Part shown: positions 1 through 64,000 of the stretch, one piece after another | Position numbering within the stretch: the first letter of the stretch is position 1 | Layout of the letters: every line of letters starts with the position of its first letter | NCBI RefSeq assembly: GCF_019703515.2 | Contig: NC_059362.1 | Coordinates: forward strand, 23,434,826-23,498,825 | From: Myxocyprinus asiaticus | Lineage: Eukaryota > Chordata > Actinopteri > Cypriniformes > Catostomidae | Reading direction: 5' to 3' | Length of the DNA stretch: 64,000 nt | The notes under the pieces: model-generated | The model's input: the letters and a program-made list of their open reading frames with translations, nothing else | The model's database searches: none | Told to the model about the DNA's origin: nothing | Program-made: the position numbers and the translations under genes

Positions 1-25
1 CTCTCTCTCTCTCTCTCTCTCTCAG

Positions 26-62195
<62,170 letters not shown>

Positions 62196-62657
62196 GTTGG
62201 TCAGTGATTTGGTTTTGCAACCTGTTACCCTTCCTTCAGATTTGGGTAACCAGTGGAAATCATCCAAGTGGTAAAATGTTATGCAAGTCAGCCACAGCTC
62301 CATTCCAAAACTTAGGAGATCTACCTTGCTGTCTACTGCCTACCTTCTGAGGCAGCATCCTAATAAAATGGAACCTTATAACTGATCTGAAAAACTCTTT
62401 ATAGGCAACAACTCAGTTAATGGTCACTCATATGCACCACACAAATGGCACTTTTCATATGAAGCAAATAGCAGCCTCAAGTCAAAATATAGTTTGACAT
62501 TAACATGTTGCCAAGCAACCAACATGAAACTCCATTCATAAAAGACATACAATATCACACACAAATATTGGAAAAAATAAGACATTTTTAATTCGATGGA
62601 ATTATACCATGTGGCTGTTGAATATTTGATTCTGATTGGTTGATGGATGTTCTAAGG
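62196..62657 (+). other. Intron 35, first part
   Basis: 62280-62370 (CATTCCAAAACTTAGGAGAT, TACCTTCTGAGGCAGCATCC) is related to 40660-40830. 62590-62650 (CATGTGGCTGTTGAATATTT, GATTCTGATTGGTTGATGG) is a dispersed repeat that resumes after the MITE. Confidence 0.5.
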
Positions 62658-62848
62658 CATGGGTGTCAAACTCGGTTCCTGGAGGGCCACAGTCCAGCAG
62701 AATTTAGATCCAACCCTAATTAAACACCTGAAGCAGCTAATCAAGGTCTTCAGATGTGCTTGAAGATGAAAATGAGGCATTTTGGAGCAGGGCTGGAACT
62801 AAACTCTGCAGGGCTGTGGCCCTCCAGGAACTGAGTTTGACACCCCTG
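62658..62848. mobile_element. Small hAT-type MITE with perfect duplication
   Basis: Starts CATGGGTGTCAAACTCGG, ends TGAGTTTGACACCCCTG, flanked by exact TTCTAAGG (62650-62657 and 62849-62856). 191 bp. Arms share GTTCCTGGAGGGCCACAG and its complement. Confidence 0.92.
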
Positions 62849-62856
62849 TTCTAAGG

Positions 62857-64000
62857 TGTGCAGTTATTTTTCAGTAAATGCACAGCTAGTGTAGAAGTAG
62901 TTCCAGGTCTTGACAGCATAACAGTTCCATATTACTTCGCCAAATTATATGTTATTTCGAAGAGCTGTATAATCTACCACAACAAAATAACGAAATAAAA
63001 AAAAAAAGACATTGGCTCGGATAAGAATGACAGTCAATTTCTATAATATCTTCAATTTATTTCAATTTCTGTGGAAAGCACCCTTGCGCTCCCTCTTTCT
63101 TTTTTGCTCTCACCCATAGACACTCATGGGCGACACACAGAGCCTTGATGTCAATGCACTAGTGTTGTCAAAAGTACCGGTACTTTGATACCATGTTGAT
63201 ACTAAGTCGTTTCTGCAGTACCGGTAGTACTCTACCCGCTACCAGCGTGCAGTACGACTGACACATGACTGCTTTAAAATGCTCATTTTGAGCGTGTGCT
63301 CTGTTACTCCTTACACTGAAATTGACAGTTTATCAAATTAAAATCGTGACATCCTAGCATGATTAATTAAACTGCTAAAGGCTGCAATCTTAGTGTGGAA
63401 GAGCTGTTTACTTTGTATAAATCCGACAGCTCAAACACTGGAAACTCCACAGACATTGTGAATCATTCAGGACACGTTGTATCAGATGACAGAGCAGAGC
63501 ACTAATCTACTGTGAACCACGCAGCACATGTACACTATATATTTATATAATTATATCACAGCATTTGTACTTTAATCTCAACTCAACTTTATTTATATAG
63601 CATTTAAAACAATATAGTTCACCAAAGTGCTTCACAGTAATAAAATTTAAAACATAACATTTCAAAATGACCACATACACAAACACCAGTAATCTAAAAC
63701 ACAAACACTACAAAACTGTGTCCTACATTTCATTTGTCAGACTCAAAAGCTAGTGTAAAGATATGAGAATTCAGGCCTGACTTAAAAGTCTTCACACTGG
63801 GCCGTGACGTGAACTATTTATCCGGAAAAGTGAAGCTTATGGCAAAAAATACACGGAATAAAAGCATGTTTCAAAATATAAGCTAGAGCCCAGAAATTGA
63901 AGAATACTGTATAGTTAAATGTAATATTCACTGTAATTATAATAATAATAGTAATAATTAAGCAATTTATCAAGCAAAACTGCTGTTGAATAAAAGTTTG
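62857..64000 (+). other. Intron 35, to window end
   Basis: TAGTGTTGTCAAAAGTACCG at about 63162 looks like the left end of a hAT-type element (GGTACTTTGATACC, CAGTACCGGTAGTAC inside); no right end before 64000. 63580-63660 (AACTCAACTTTATTTATATA, AAAGTGCTTCACAGTAATAA) is the repeat seen at 44735-44960. No fry exon found. Confidence 0.5.

Overview
This is vertebrate nuclear DNA, almost certainly from a teleost and most likely a cyprinid-type fish. The evidence is multi-exon coding sequence with GT-AG introns, Sleeping-Beauty-type Tc1 transposons, DIRS tyrosine-recombinase retrotransposons, hAT-type elements with 8-bp target-site duplications, foldback repeats beginning AATAGTTCACCCAAA, and tRNA-derived SINEs. 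There are no bacterial-style genes, operons or CRISPR arrays.

One host gene fills the window on the + strand. It is the middle of furry (fry), encoding the roughly 3,000-residue scaffold that works with NDR/LATS-type kinases and MOB proteins and binds microtubules. I place 35 exons between 26 and 62195, about 5,975 coding bases (about 1,991 codons). Splice phases join without conflict from first to last. The 5' end (furry N-terminal region) and the 3' end (C-terminal MOR2-PAG1-type region) lie outside. Distinctive sequence in exons 33-35 (LNSDSATD, SVCEEDVTLALKELDERC) favours FRY over its paralogue FRYL. A 9-nt candidate microexon at 40368-40376 is the most interesting host feature.

The introns are a transposon graveyard. 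1-10 kb: the first coding exons, then a DIRS element (1313-8638) that landed in an older repeat and was itself invaded by a hAT-like element carrying further elements. 10-23 kb: densely packed exons with a Tc1 relic, a hAT-like element holding a DIRS copy and a SINE fragment, and a clean hAT copy. 24-33 kb: a full-length SINE body, a hAT-like element split by a Sleeping-Beauty-type Tc1, a three-LTR tandem of a small LTR retrotransposon primed by tRNA-Phe, another Tc1, and nested small inverted-repeat elements. 33-46 kb: exons 25-34, a 2.3-kb foldback element, a second hAT-like copy and a CCGGAA-ended element with two insertions. 46-62 kb: a 15.5-kb intron holding split repeats, Sleeping-Beauty-type fragments, a near-complete DIRS element and a young Tc1 with seemingly identical 201-bp inverted repeats. 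62-64 kb: the next intron.

No transposon protein here looks fully intact. Most are broken by stops, frameshifts or loss of catalytic residues. The nesting order gives a relative age ladder. No second host gene was found on either strand.
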